Below, one piece after another: positions 25,798 to 34,795 of a stretch of 63,315 nt of DNA. The number at the start of each line of letters is the position of its first letter. Position 1 is the first letter of the stretch. A program made the translations under genes and the position numbers. The notes under the pieces were generated by a model. The model had not been told where the DNA came from. It did no database searches and was given only the letters and a program-made list of their open reading frames with translations. Source of the DNA: JBMOKU01 sp049324315 (lineage in GTDB: Bacteria; Bacillota; Clostridia; Peptostreptococcales; Thermotaleaceae). Location: NCBI GenBank assembly GCA_049324315.1, contig JBMOKU010000046.1, positions 1 through 63,315 of the forward strand. The letters are read 5' to 3'.

Positions 25798-26844
25798 TTG
25801 CAGCAAAAACAATTCATTAATTTAACGGCCTATTCTCCAGGCTCCGGCTGAGCAAGTAAAATAGGTCCGGCGGACCTGGAACAAGTATTAGGATGCTTGC
25901 CACTACCAGCAGACAAAAATCTGGTAAGTGGATTAAAAGAAGATGCCACAGTTTATCAGCTGAGTCCTTCATCGGCAATCGTTCAAACTGTAGATTTTAT
26001 CACGCCTATACTAAATGACCCTTATGCTTATGGTGCTGTAGCAGCAGCCAATGCAATCAGTGATATCTATGCCATGGGCGCCAAACCTGTCTATGCTTTA
26101 AACATTGTAGAGTTTCCAGTCAAGAGTTTACCTTTAAGTATTTTAGAAGAAATTCTAAAAGGGGGGGCTGATAAAGCATTAGAAGCAGGAGTAAGTATTG
26201 CTGGCGGCCACTCCGTAGAGGATAATGCACCAAAATACGGGATGTCAGTGACCGGTTTTGCGGACCCAACAAAACTAGTGAGAAAAAAAGGTGCCAAACC
26301 AGGTGATGTTTTATTCCTCACTAAGCCGTTGGGAACAGGAATCATAACTGCCGCTATAGACCGTGGATTAGCAGGAGCAGAAACAGAACAAGAGATATAT
26401 CACATCATGGCCCACTTAAACAAGGGCGCTGCAGAAGCTATGCTAATGGTTGGTGTCCATGCATGTACTGATGTCACAGGCTTTGGACTACTAGGGCACC
26501 TAACTGAAATGCTTTTAGCCAGTAATGTTTCAGCTCAAATTTTTCTCAATAGAATACCCTTAATATCGGGCGTAGAAAAGTTAGCCAAAGCCGGGGCTAT
26601 CCCCGCAGGAACGCACAATAACTATCGTTTTTTGAGAGATAAGGTTAACTGGGAAAAGGGCTATACCCAGGAAGAGATGATGCTCTTATGTGACGCCCAA
26701 ACTGCGGGAGGCCTGTTAATAGCTGTCCCTGAGGAAAAGGCAGACCAGCTTCAAACTGCTCTTGTAGAAAAGGGATGCTTGGCGGCAGCAGAAGTAGGCA
26801 TTATAACTGAAAAAAGGGAGAAGGTGATCGAGGTATCGGACTAA
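25798..26844 (+). CDS. selD: selenide, water dikinase SelD (selenoprotein)
   Basis: Makes selenophosphate from selenide and ATP, the Sec precursor. The frame starts at TTG 25798, 7 bases after GAGGTG, and contains UGA at 25849-25851 as residue 18 in GSG-Sec-ASK, the exact catalytic position that is Cys or Sec in SelD; Lys21 follows. Downstream the ATP-binding and AIRS-type domains are complete (VDFITPILNDPYAYG, GGHSVED, CTDVTGFGLLGH). 348 residues, normal length. A Sec-containing SelD shows the organism makes selenoproteins. Confidence 0.96.
25863..25877 (+). promoter_or_regulatory. bacterial SECIS element in selD
   Basis: Perfect hairpin AGGTCC-GGC-GGACCT beginning 11 bases after the UGA, with loop starting GG. 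Position and loop fit SelB-dependent recoding. Confidence 0.8.
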
Positions 26845-26964
26845 ATATGTTATGTTAATAATTGCTGGTCTGACTGATTTTTGTCTTATGGAAAAATTTC
26901 TGAAAGCCTTAGGGGTAACGGAAACGGTTACTTGTCAAGATATAACGAAAGGAAGTCGTTTGAA

Positions 26965-27522
26965 ATGAACTATTTAGAGTATATTTTAGAAAGCTGTTTG
27001 CAATCGAAGGATACAAATCCGATAGCAATAGTCCAAAGGATTCTACATCATGGGGAATTTCCAGTGGCAGGGCAGGCCCACCATCCGCTCATTACTGGTA
27101 GTTTACTGGCTGCTTATGCTAATGCTAGTGATACCAGCAATAAAGAAAATTTGATTAGAGAAGGCGTGAAAAGAGCAAACTCCATTCCTGGGGGGTTTTG
27201 TGCAGGGTTTGGCGCAGATGCTGCAGCTATTTCTCTAGGAATTGCAGTTAGTGTTATCTTAAATAACAATGTGAAGAAAGAAACAGATTCGGGAAGAGCT
27301 AAGGCCCATACATTGACGGGCATGGGGATGTTGAATATTGCCAATAACCAAGGTAACAGATGCTGCAGACGGAGTACATACTCCATGCTAATTTTAGGAA
27401 CAAACTACTTTAATCAAAACATGGGATGTGCTCTCGAAACCACACCCGAGTCGGAGGTTAAGTGTACCTTAAAGGAACAGAATCCACTATGTAACGGAGT
27501 ATACTGCAAATTTTATCGCTAA
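26965..27522 (+). CDS. DUF5714-like protein in the selenium operon
   Basis: A 185-residue protein. Features seen: AGQAHHPLITGSLLAAYANA near residue 36, PGGFCAGFGADAAAISLG near 77, a RCCRRS cluster near 135, and further Cys toward the end (EVKC, LCNGVYCKFY). The HH-containing motif and Gly/Cys region resemble DUF5714. Its function is not established; position between selD and a NifS-like gene suggests a selenium-related role. ATG at 26965 follows AAGGAAG; an open frame extends upstream without a better start. Confidence 0.6.
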   Translation: MNYLEYILESCLQSKDTNPIAIVQRILHHGEFPVAGQAHHPLITGSLLAAYANASDTSNKENLIREGVKRANSIPGGFCAGFGADAAAISLGIAVSVILNNNVKKETDSGRAKAHTLTGMGMLNIANNQGNRCCRRSTYSMLILGTNYFNQNMGCALETTPESEVKCTLKEQNPLCNGVYCKFYR

Positions 27523-27587
27523 TTTAATCTTAAAGGAGCAATCAAACAATGATCAAAAATAAAGTTTATTAAGGGGGTGTAGATTCA

Positions 27588-28703
27588 ATGAAAAAAATAT
27601 ACCTTGATTATAATGCTAGTACACCAATCGCTCCGGAAGTAGCGGAATCCATGATACCTTTTTTGACAGCGCATTATGGCAATCCGTCCACCACCCACTG
27701 GGCTGGAAAACCAGCCAAAGAAGCCTATGAAAATGCCAGACAACAAGTAGCGAGTTTACTAGGATGCAATTCTAACGAAGTTATATTCACCAGTGGTGGC
27801 AGTGAAGCAAATAATCACGCCATTAAAGGAGTTTATTATGCGCTTAAGGGTAAGGGAAACCACATCATTACCACCCAAATTGAACACCCGGCTGTGATGA
27901 ATCCCTGTAGGTTTTTACAGAAACTGGGTGCCAAGGTTACCTACGTGGGAGTAGACTCTTTCGGTCAAGTGTCGCCAGTTGATATCGAAAAAGCAATTAC
28001 AGACCAGACCATCCTGATTTCGGTTATGCATACCAATAACGAAACAGGGACAATTCAACCACTGGCGGAAATTGCCCAAATTGCTAAGAAACATAATATT
28101 TTATTTCACAGTGATGCTGCTCAATCTGTAGGTAAAATTTCTACCAAAGTTCATGAACTGGGAGTTGATTTGCTGTCCGTAGCCGGTCATAAATTATATG
28201 CACCCAAGGGAATCGGTGCTCTATATATCAGACAAGGAACACCTATTGAACCTTTAGTGCATGGTGCCGGGCATGAAGGGGGAAGACGGGCAGGAACAGA
28301 AAACATTATTTTAGCCGTAGGTTTAGGAAAAGCTTGCCAACTTGCAGAAGCCAGTGGTGTAGATCCGAAAATTAAGGAATTGCGCAACTTTTTTTGGGAT
28401 CAGTTAAAGAAGCACTTTAAGGATAAAGTTATTTTAAATGGCCATCCAGAAATGCGACTGCCTAATACACTAAATGTTAGCTTTGTGGGAAAAGTAGGAC
28501 AGGAAATACTACAGCAAATTCCCCAACTGGCTGCCTCTACAGGCTCTGCCTGCCATGCAGGCGTAGTAGAGATTTCTCCAGTCCTAAAAGCAATGAAGGT
28601 AGATGAATATGTTGGACAGGGGACAATCCGCTTCAGTTTAGGGAAATATACTATGAAAGAAGAGTTAGAGGTAGTAGTAGAGTGGTTAAAAGAAACGGTT
28701 TAG
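27588..28703 (+). CDS. NifS-like cysteine desulfurase / selenocysteine lyase
   Basis: A 371-residue class V PLP enzyme: substrate region TSGGSEANNHAIKG, HSDAAQSVGK, PLP lysine in AGHKLYAPKG (about Lys202) and the persulfide/perselenide Cys in TGSACHAG (about Cys322). Such enzymes release sulfur or selenium from cysteine or selenocysteine. Next to selD it probably supplies selenium for selenophosphate synthesis. AAGGGGGTG precedes ATG. A strong terminator lies 170 bases downstream. Confidence 0.92.
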   Translation: MKKIYLDYNASTPIAPEVAESMIPFLTAHYGNPSTTHWAGKPAKEAYENARQQVASLLGCNSNEVIFTSGGSEANNHAIKGVYYALKGKGNHIITTQIEHPAVMNPCRFLQKLGAKVTYVGVDSFGQVSPVDIEKAITDQTILISVMHTNNETGTIQPLAEIAQIAKKHNILFHSDAAQSVGKISTKVHELGVDLLSVAGHKLYAPKGIGALYIRQGTPIEPLVHGAGHEGGRRAGTENIILAVGLGKACQLAEASGVDPKIKELRNFFWDQLKKHFKDKVILNGHPEMRLPNTLNVSFVGKVGQEILQQIPQLAASTGSACHAGVVEISPVLKAMKVDEYVGQGTIRFSLGKYTMKEELEVVVEWLKETV

Positions 28704-29042
28704 AATAATGCATGAATAATATACGCAACGGTCACACAAGGTGTGATCATTCAATAACCGCAATGCAAAATGGGAACAATAAGTTATAAAGAAAGTATCC
28801 TAACGCTTACATCACGAGGAAAAAACGGTTACAACAAAATACCACCATAGGACAAGAGTAACACCAACACATCGGATGGAGACTAAACTTCATCCGATTT
28901 TATTTTTTATTTGCAAGATAAAGTTTTATTAAGGACTGCAAAGAAGCTAAAATAAATTATAAAGTTTTCAATAACAAAATCATGTTTGCTGGGTTAAAAA
29001 AAGGGAAATACTCAAAGCAGAATAGTAGATAGGAGAATGCGT
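28704..29042 (+). other. non-coding gap between the selenium and heme genes
   Basis: No good open frame. Contains a small hairpin TCACACAAGGTGTGA (28731-28745) without a T run, the terminator at 28871, and the AGGAG ribosome site of the next gene. No tRNA-Sec or riboswitch-like structure was recognised. Confidence 0.5.
28871..28910 (+). terminator. terminator after the selenium operon
   Basis: Perfect 8-bp stem ATCGGATG / CATCCGAT with a 12-base loop followed by TTTATTTTTTATTTG. Confidence 0.85.
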
Positions 29043-30206
29043 ATGCTAGATATTACAAAATTATTATCCGGTGAGGTTGAGCATCATTCCATGAGATATT
29101 CCCAAGATTGCAGTGACACGAAAACCGGAATCAGAAAGGGTTTTGGGCCGGTAATTGCGTGGAATATAACACAGAAATGCAATTATTATTGTAAACACTG
29201 TTACTCTAACGCCAGCTGTGAAGAAGACGTTGACACATTAAACTTTGGAGAGATTACTAAAATCATAGATGATTTTGAGGCAAATAATGTACCGGTCATC
29301 CTCCTTTCCGGAGGGGAGCCCTTAATAAGAAATGACATCTTTGATATTATCCGGTATATAGCCGGCAAAAAAATACGAATAAGTCTTTCTACCAATGGGA
29401 GTTTAATCGATAAGTCTACGGCAGCTGCGTTAAAAGGTATGGGAATAAGCTATGTTGGAATAAGTATTGATGGAACGAGGGAAAAAAATGATGACTTTAG
29501 AGGTGTTTCGGGTGCCTTTGATAATACAATAAAAGCCATTGAAAATTGCTATCATGCAGGTCAAAAAGTAGGGCTTAGATTTACCTTGCAAAAAAATAAC
29601 TATAAAGATGTACCCAGCATCCTAGAGCTTATGGAAGAGATGAAGGTAGATCGAATCTGCTTTTATCATCTGGTGCCTTCGGGGAGAGGAAAAGATATTA
29701 CAGATCAAATGCTATCGAATGAAGAAACAAAGGAAGTAATCGATTATCTATATGAATATTCAAAGAAAATGATAGCGGAGAAGAAGAATACAAAAGAAAT
29801 CTTAACGGTTGCAAATCATACCGACGGGCCCTATATCTATCAAAAGGTAAAAAAAGAAGATCCCTACTTAGCGGAAAAAATACTAAATATGCTAATACGA
29901 AATAAAGGGAATAGGTCGGGGACAGCGATTGCCAATGTAGACTGGAATGGAACCGTCTATCCTGATCAATTTACCAGATTCTTACCGATTGGAAACCTGA
30001 AGAGTAATTCCTTCTCTACCATTTGGAATGATAACCAATCGATTTTATGGCAGTTAAGAAATAGGAATATCTTTTTAGAAGGAAGATGTTCAGCATGTAA
30101 ATGGTTGAGTATCTGTAATGGAAATCTAAGAGCACGGGCTTATCACGTCCATGGAGATATGTGGGCTCCAGATCCGGCTTGCTATTTGGAGGATGATGAA
30201 ATTTGA
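29043..30206 (+). CDS. ahbC: radical SAM enzyme of alternative heme synthesis (NirJ1/AhbC-like)
   Basis: A 387-residue radical SAM protein with CNYYCKHC (Cys 46, 50, 53) binding the SAM cluster and a SPASM-like C-terminal Cys set (CSACKWLSIC and a later Cys). LSGGEPL and STNGS are typical of the fold. AhbC removes acetate side chains from 12,18-didecarboxysiroheme to give Fe-coproporphyrin III. Assignment rests on its pairing with a second NirJ-type enzyme and two siroheme decarboxylase subunits. ATG at 29043 is preferred (7 bases from AGGAG) over one 6 bases earlier. Confidence 0.82.
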   Translation: MLDITKLLSGEVEHHSMRYSQDCSDTKTGIRKGFGPVIAWNITQKCNYYCKHCYSNASCEEDVDTLNFGEITKIIDDFEANNVPVILLSGGEPLIRNDIFDIIRYIAGKKIRISLSTNGSLIDKSTAAALKGMGISYVGISIDGTREKNDDFRGVSGAFDNTIKAIENCYHAGQKVGLRFTLQKNNYKDVPSILELMEEMKVDRICFYHLVPSGRGKDITDQMLSNEETKEVIDYLYEYSKKMIAEKKNTKEILTVANHTDGPYIYQKVKKEDPYLAEKILNMLIRNKGNRSGTAIANVDWNGTVYPDQFTRFLPIGNLKSNSFSTIWNDNQSILWQLRNRNIFLEGRCSACKWLSICNGNLRARAYHVHGDMWAPDPACYLEDDEI

Positions 30207-31195
30207 TTATATCTTGGAATATTACAAAACGGTGTAATCTCTATTGTGAACACTGCTATCGTGATTCAAGCCATCAGTATTATGATGGAGAATTAAACAC
30301 TATGGAAGGAAAAAAATTAATAGAGGAAATTGCCCGGGCGGGGTTTAGAATTCTAATATTGAGTGGCGGAGAGCCGCTGATGAGGGATGACTTGTTTGAA
30401 TTTGCTAGCCATGCTAGATCCATGGGATTAAAACCTGTAATAGGAACGAACGGAACTTTGATTACATTTGAAACGGCAAAGCGCCTGAAGGCGGCAGGAA
30501 TTGATGCTGCAGCAATTAGTATTGACCATTTACATGGGGAACATCATGATCGTTTCAGGAATACGCCAGGATGCTTTCAAGAGGCAGTAGAAGGGGTAAA
30601 GAACTGTATGGAAGCAGGAATCAGGGTGCAGATCAATACCACCATTACAAAAGAGAACAAGGAGTATATCTTAGACATAACCGATTTTGCAAGAAAGATG
30701 GGTGCCACATCCCATCATCCGTTCTTCCTGGTGGAGGTTGGCAGAGGGGAGAACATAGAGTACTTATCATTGGAAAATGAAGAATATATTCGGTTGATTC
30801 ATTCAATTTTAGATAAACAACTGGAAACGGAAATTGAACTGAAGCCCACTTGTGCACCCCAATTTATGGCTTTTGCAAAACAAAAAGAAATGAAAATGAG
30901 GTTTACAAGAGGTTGTATTGCCGGCATCGGATACTGCTGTATTCTTCCAAACGGGGATGTGCATATATGTCCTTATCTACCCGTAGAGGTGGGCAATGTT
31001 AGGGTGACGCCGTTTGACCGAATTTGGAAAGACAGTGCCATATTTAACGATTTGAGGGATTTCAGCAAGTACAAAGGAAAGTGTGGAAGCTGCTCTAATC
31101 TGTCCATATGTGGTGGATGCAGGGCGAGGGCTTATAAAAAAACGGGGGACTATTTGGAAGGGGACCCTGTCTCAGATTATTGCTACAAGAAATAA
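30203..31195 (+). CDS. ahbD: radical SAM enzyme of alternative heme synthesis (NirJ2/AhbD-like)
   Basis: A 330-residue radical SAM protein: CNLYCEHC (Cys 11, 15, 18), SGGEPLM, and C-terminal CGSCSNLSICGGC for auxiliary clusters. AhbD oxidatively decarboxylates the propionates of Fe-coproporphyrin III to give heme b. It overlaps the stop of the preceding gene by 4 bases, implying coupled translation. In clostridia that make no classical heme pathway the exact product can differ; NirJ2 is a safer family name. Confidence 0.8.
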   Translation: MIISWNITKRCNLYCEHCYRDSSHQYYDGELNTMEGKKLIEEIARAGFRILILSGGEPLMRDDLFEFASHARSMGLKPVIGTNGTLITFETAKRLKAAGIDAAAISIDHLHGEHHDRFRNTPGCFQEAVEGVKNCMEAGIRVQINTTITKENKEYILDITDFARKMGATSHHPFFLVEVGRGENIEYLSLENEEYIRLIHSILDKQLETEIELKPTCAPQFMAFAKQKEMKMRFTRGCIAGIGYCCILPNGDVHICPYLPVEVGNVRVTPFDRIWKDSAIFNDLRDFSKYKGKCGSCSNLSICGGCRARAYKKTGDYLEGDPVSDYCYKK

Positions 31196-31210
31196 GAAGG
31201 AGAGAACTTT

Positions 31211-31654
31211 ATGACGGCGTTAGAAAAGCAAGTATTAAATGAACTTCAAAAGGGAATTCCCCTAGTGGAGCGACCATTTTTAGAGATAGGACAAAGGATT
31301 GGCATAAGCGAAGAAGAGGTAATTGATATGGTTGATTCTTTGAAGGCGAAGAATTACGTTCGAAGATTTGGCGGAATTTTGGATGTTAATAAGCTGGGAA
31401 TCAATAGTACGTTAATTGCCATGAAGGTAGAAGAAGACATTGAGCGAGTAGCCGGGATCATCAATACTTATAAGGGTGTTACCCATAATTATGAACGACA
31501 GGACGAATATAATCTCTGGTTTACATTGATGGAAAAGTCTCAGGAAGAGCTGGAAGCTGTGATCAATGAGATAAAGGAGAAAACAAAAGTAAACAAGATG
31601 CTGTGTCTTCCCTCTGTAAACAAGCATAAAACAGCTGTATTTTTTAGATTTTAA
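31211..31654 (+). CDS. siroheme decarboxylase subunit (AhbA/AhbB, Lrp-fold), first
   Basis: A 147-residue protein of Lrp/AsnC architecture: winged helix with VERPFLEIGQRIGISEEEVI, then RRFGGILD and a RAM-like domain including HNYERQDEYNLWFTLM, the pattern of siroheme decarboxylase subunits. With the next gene it should form a heterodimer that decarboxylates siroheme to 12,18-didecarboxysiroheme. I cannot say with confidence which is AhbA and which AhbB. AAGGAGAG precedes ATG. Confidence 0.83.
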   Translation: MTALEKQVLNELQKGIPLVERPFLEIGQRIGISEEEVIDMVDSLKAKNYVRRFGGILDVNKLGINSTLIAMKVEEDIERVAGIINTYKGVTHNYERQDEYNLWFTLMEKSQEELEAVINEIKEKTKVNKMLCLPSVNKHKTAVFFRF

Positions 31655-31711
31655 CCTAGTGCATCTTAAAACAGCTATTTCAGATGCCTAAAGAGAAAGG
31701 ATGAAAAGCGA

Positions 31712-32224
31712 TTGGACGCGATAGATAAGAAAATCTTAGTGGAAATTGCAGATGATTTAGTCGCAACGAAAGATATATTTGGAGAAATAGGTGCTAAGTT
31801 AGGGATACCCGAGGAGGAAGTACTAAAACGATTAAGACGAATGCAAAGCGACGGTATTCTAAAAAGAATCGCGCCTGTGATTTCGCACTATAATACAGGA
31901 TATGCTGTGAATGCAATGGTCGTATGGATTATAGGGGATGAGGAAAAATATGAAGTCGGTAAGATGATAAAAAATAATGAAAATATAAGCCATATTTATG
32001 AAAGGGAGACAAGGGAGAATTGGCCTTACAACTTGTATACTATGATCCACGGTAAGAGCCCAGAAGAAATAGAAAGCATCGTCGATGAATTATCTGCAAG
32101 GATGGACAATAAAACGTATAAAGTATTGTACACAAAAAGACAGTGGAAAAAGACAAGTCCCGATATGAAGTATTACTTATCCCCTAAACTTGAAGCATGC
32201 CGTGACCCTAATTTACCTTCTTAA
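31712..32224 (+). CDS. siroheme decarboxylase subunit (AhbA/AhbB, Lrp-fold), second
   Basis: A 170-residue relative of the preceding protein, with DAIDKKILVEI, winged helix, KRIAPVISHYNTGY and SHIYERETRENWPYNLYTMIHG, the His/Tyr/Trp-containing segment of this family. Likely the partner subunit. Start TTG at 31712 (GAAAGG upstream); an ATG 11 bases before is out of frame. Ends the heme cluster; a terminator follows. Confidence 0.82.
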   Translation: MDAIDKKILVEIADDLVATKDIFGEIGAKLGIPEEEVLKRLRRMQSDGILKRIAPVISHYNTGYAVNAMVVWIIGDEEKYEVGKMIKNNENISHIYERETRENWPYNLYTMIHGKSPEEIESIVDELSARMDNKTYKVLYTKRQWKKTSPDMKYYLSPKLEACRDPNLPS

Positions 32225-32309
32225 TCACTAAATATACAACAGGTAATAACATATAGATAAATATTCTTTGAAAGAATACGGAATGTATTGTTATGATATC
32301 TATACTCCG

Positions 32310-32338
32310 AGCGAAGCTTTGATAGCTTCGCTTTTTCT
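32310..32338 (+). terminator. terminator after the heme cluster
   Basis: Perfect stem AGCGAAGC / GCTTCGCT with a 7-base loop and TTTTTC. Confidence 0.85.
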
Positions 32339-32434
32339 ATTCAAGATTTCTTTTTATCTTGATAAGAAGAAGATAGCGTATAAAGATAATTTAAAAGCAC
32401 AAAAGATGATATGTGCCTCAAAGGATACAGTTTC

Positions 32435-32450
32435 TGTAGGAAATGATACA
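32435..32450 (+). promoter_or_regulatory. putative UAS TGTAGGAAATGATACA
   Basis: Matches the window's UAS pattern; about 120 bases upstream of the 32568 sigma-54 promoter. Confidence 0.55.
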
Positions 32451-32510
32451 TAAAAACATAGCTTAGGAACTTTTAAAAAAATGAAAAGTAAAAATTTCAA
32501 TACAAAGAAT

Positions 32511-32546
32511 GAAACAAAAGAAACAAAAGAAACAAAAGAAACAAAA
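32511..32546 (+). repeat. four tandem copies of GAAACAAAA
   Basis: Perfect 9-bp tandem repeat, purine-rich on this strand, ending 21 bases before the -24 element. Lies between the UAS and the promoter, where a DNA-bending protein would act. Confidence 0.9.
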
Positions 32547-32567
32547 GGGTAAGGACAGAAAAAGTCT

Positions 32568-32583
32568 TGGCATAATTATTGCA
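32568..32583 (+). promoter_or_regulatory. sigma-54 promoter TGGCATAATTATTGCA
   Basis: Standard -24/-12 spacing. Drives the NTHS-family gene and probably mltG and the small peptide gene to 34765. Confidence 0.88.
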
Positions 32584-32637
32584 ATATATCTTTTTATATG
32601 AATGAAAGCTAATTTTGATACAGGAGGACTTGATTGG

Positions 32638-33474
32638 ATGAAAAAGGGAAAATACGCATTGGGTTTTATAATAATATTGATGGCAATAGGAATATACGCT
32701 GTCGTGGGCACATCTGAAGGGTCTAAAGAGAATGGGTCTAAGCTTCCTATTCAAAATGAGGGGGAAAAGAAAGAAGAAAGTACGGGAGATGGAAAAAAAC
32801 AGGAACAGATAACCGATGCAGTATCAAGTGAAAAAGAAAAGGAAATAGAAATCTCTCAAGAAAAGAAGGAGCAAGAAGAGATAATCGACAAAAACGAAAT
32901 CACGGAGCAAGATAATATGGTAAAGGACAATGAAGAAAACAAAGATATAAATCTTGAGAGCAGTAAAAATACAGAAGAGCCACAGGACAGCATGAATGAA
33001 ACTGTAGAATTAGAAGAGAAAGAAACAACAATACCCGTTTATGAAGAAGTCGATGGAATGTATTCTGAAGAAGGAATAAAGTATATGCGAAGTGACGACC
33101 AAAATGATGTTACCGTAGACGTTATTTTTCAGAATCCTTCTTTAATCGACGAGAATACCGCAGATTATTGGGTGTTTCAAGTGTTGATGAATACCCATAG
33201 TTATGAAATCAGCGAAGGGGAATTGAATAAGAAACTTATGGTAAAGAGCAGTAAAGGTGTGATTGAATCGAAAAATGTTCTTTGGGTTCCTGAAGGGGGA
33301 ACCGAAGGACACCATGTTTCAGGAAAAATACTGATTCCCAAAACAGTAAGTGGCAATACAACAGTCGATGGAGACACGCAGTTTCTGGAAATCGAAATGA
33401 AAGGAGTGGCTGGTGCAGAAAAGAGGGTTTTCAGATGGACGAAGGATGAACTGGATTTCGGTAATTTACAATAA
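32638..33474 (+). CDS. membrane-anchored protein: acidic linker plus NTHS/GHH domain
   Basis: A 278-residue protein: N-terminal anchor, a highly charged Glu/Lys/Asn linker (about residues 25-150) and a C-terminal domain that aligns with the protein at 5041-5604 (VFQVLMNTHSYE, then W, GTEGHHVSGKILIPKT, terminal RVFRWTKDEL). I recognise no named family. The linker could span the peptidoglycan. ATG at 32638 lies 10 bases after AGGAGG; an ATG 36 bases earlier lacks one. Sigma-54 controlled like its paralogue. Confidence 0.7.
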   Translation: MKKGKYALGFIIILMAIGIYAVVGTSEGSKENGSKLPIQNEGEKKEESTGDGKKQEQITDAVSSEKEKEIEISQEKKEQEEIIDKNEITEQDNMVKDNEENKDINLESSKNTEEPQDSMNETVELEEKETTIPVYEEVDGMYSEEGIKYMRSDDQNDVTVDVIFQNPSLIDENTADYWVFQVLMNTHSYEISEGELNKKLMVKSSKGVIESKNVLWVPEGGTEGHHVSGKILIPKTVSGNTTVDGDTQFLEIEMKGVAGAEKRVFRWTKDELDFGNLQ

Positions 33475-33532
33475 GTCAACGAGTTAAGTTATAGTAAGCT
33501 GCGTATTTACAAAAGCTGATGGAGTTGAAGAG

Positions 33533-34543
33533 ATGAGATTCAGAAAAAGCACAAGATTAAAAGTTCTACTTTGTATACTGTTGATTGTATCGGCAGCAGT
33601 GATATTTGATAGGTACAACGATACCCAAAATACGCAAGACGTGGAGTTTATCATACAGGACGGTATGAGCTTAAAAAAAGTATCTGCAGTGTTGAACGAG
33701 AACGGCATCATCCGTTCATCGATGTATTTAAGACTAACTGCCAGATTATATGATATGGATGCATCCATGCAATCCGGGAGGTTTGTGATAGCTCCAAAGA
33801 CAAGTATGAGGAAGCTATTACAAAAGTTCCGGCAGCCTGACCAGCGATATAATGAATTTACTATACCTGAAGGATATACATTCTATCAAATTGCTTCAAA
33901 GCTTGAGGAATCGGGGATCATCTCGAAAGAGGCGTTTATAGATTTAAGTGTAAACATTATGAAGGATGCAATTGATAACACGGAAAGGAGGGATGTGTAT
34001 TATTCTCCGGAAGGGTTCTTGTTTCCCGACACATATTTTATCCCGGAAGGATTTTCAGAAGAAAAAATCTTTAAAATGCTGTATGGTCGCTTTCAAGAGA
34101 TATTTCTCCAGGAGTACGAAAAGAGGGCAGAAGCGTTGGGTTTAAGCAAAAATGAGATTATTACCATAGCCTCCTTGATAGAAAAAGAAGCAGCGAATGA
34201 CGAAGAGAGAAAAAGGATTGCCGGAGTTATCTATAACCGCCTTGAAAGGGAGATGCCTTTGCAAATTGATGCTACAGTAATATATGGGATTACAAGAGGT
34301 GAAAGGACGATGAATCAAGTAACCTATGAGGATTTAAAAGTTGATTCCTTATATAATACCTATTTATATAAAGGTCTGCCGCCAGGTCCCATAGCTTCAC
34401 CGGGAAAAGCTTCCATTGAAGCCGCTCTGTATCCGGAAAAACACGATTATTTATATTATGTTCTGAATGAGGGTGGACATGTATTTAGCAAAACGTACAG
34501 CGAACATATGACTAATGTTGAAAAATATAGAAAAAACAGATGA
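33533..34543 (+). CDS. mltG: endolytic murein transglycosylase MltG-like
   Basis: A 336-residue YceG-type protein: one N-terminal membrane helix, LysM-like region (IPEGYTFYQIASKLEESG), and the catalytic domain with IASLIEKEA (catalytic Glu) and PPGPIASPGKASIEAALYP. MltG cleaves nascent glycan strands and sets their length. Full length. Located between two sigma-54-linked genes with short gaps, so expression under the 32568 promoter is likely. Other mltG-like genes may exist elsewhere; this may be a stress-specific copy. Confidence 0.92.
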   Translation: MRFRKSTRLKVLLCILLIVSAAVIFDRYNDTQNTQDVEFIIQDGMSLKKVSAVLNENGIIRSSMYLRLTARLYDMDASMQSGRFVIAPKTSMRKLLQKFRQPDQRYNEFTIPEGYTFYQIASKLEESGIISKEAFIDLSVNIMKDAIDNTERRDVYYSPEGFLFPDTYFIPEGFSEEKIFKMLYGRFQEIFLQEYEKRAEALGLSKNEIITIASLIEKEAANDEERKRIAGVIYNRLEREMPLQIDATVIYGITRGERTMNQVTYEDLKVDSLYNTYLYKGLPPGPIASPGKASIEAALYPEKHDYLYYVLNEGGHVFSKTYSEHMTNVEKYRKNR

Positions 34544-34555
34544 GGAGGAGAACGG

Positions 34556-34765
34556 ATGAATATAGGAAATAATGTGTCACTTAGCAGTTATGGAAAAACG
34601 CCACAATCTTCAATGAATGTCAAGGAGAGCGGGCATCAGCATATGCCAAATCACGAGCAGATGATGGGTGCAGACGGTAATAAACAGCATATGAAAGATC
34701 ATGGAAATATGATGGGAAAAGCACAGGCACCTCAATTAGGCAATAAGATTGATATAAGGGTGTAA
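34556..34765 (+). CDS. small His/Met-rich protein
   Basis: A 69-residue protein without signal or helix, rich in His and Met: HQHMPNHEQMMG and KQHMKDHGNMMG form two approximate repeats. Such H-x-M-N-H patterns bind Cu or Ni. AGGAGG precedes ATG, 12 bases after mltG. Cytosolic metal buffer is a reasonable guess. Not a family I recognise. Confidence 0.6.
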   Translation: MNIGNNVSLSSYGKTPQSSMNVKESGHQHMPNHEQMMGADGNKQHMKDHGNMMGKAQAPQLGNKIDIRV

Positions 34766-34795
34766 TGAAAGCTGCTGCATGATTTCATACTATGG

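Noticed and set aside
28731..28745. TCACACAAGGTGTGA hairpin as terminator of the NifS-like gene
   Set aside because: No T run follows; the later hairpin at 28871 fits much better.
32268..32453. 61-codon open frame after the heme cluster
   Set aside because: It runs through the clear terminator hairpin at 32310-32338 and has no ribosome site.
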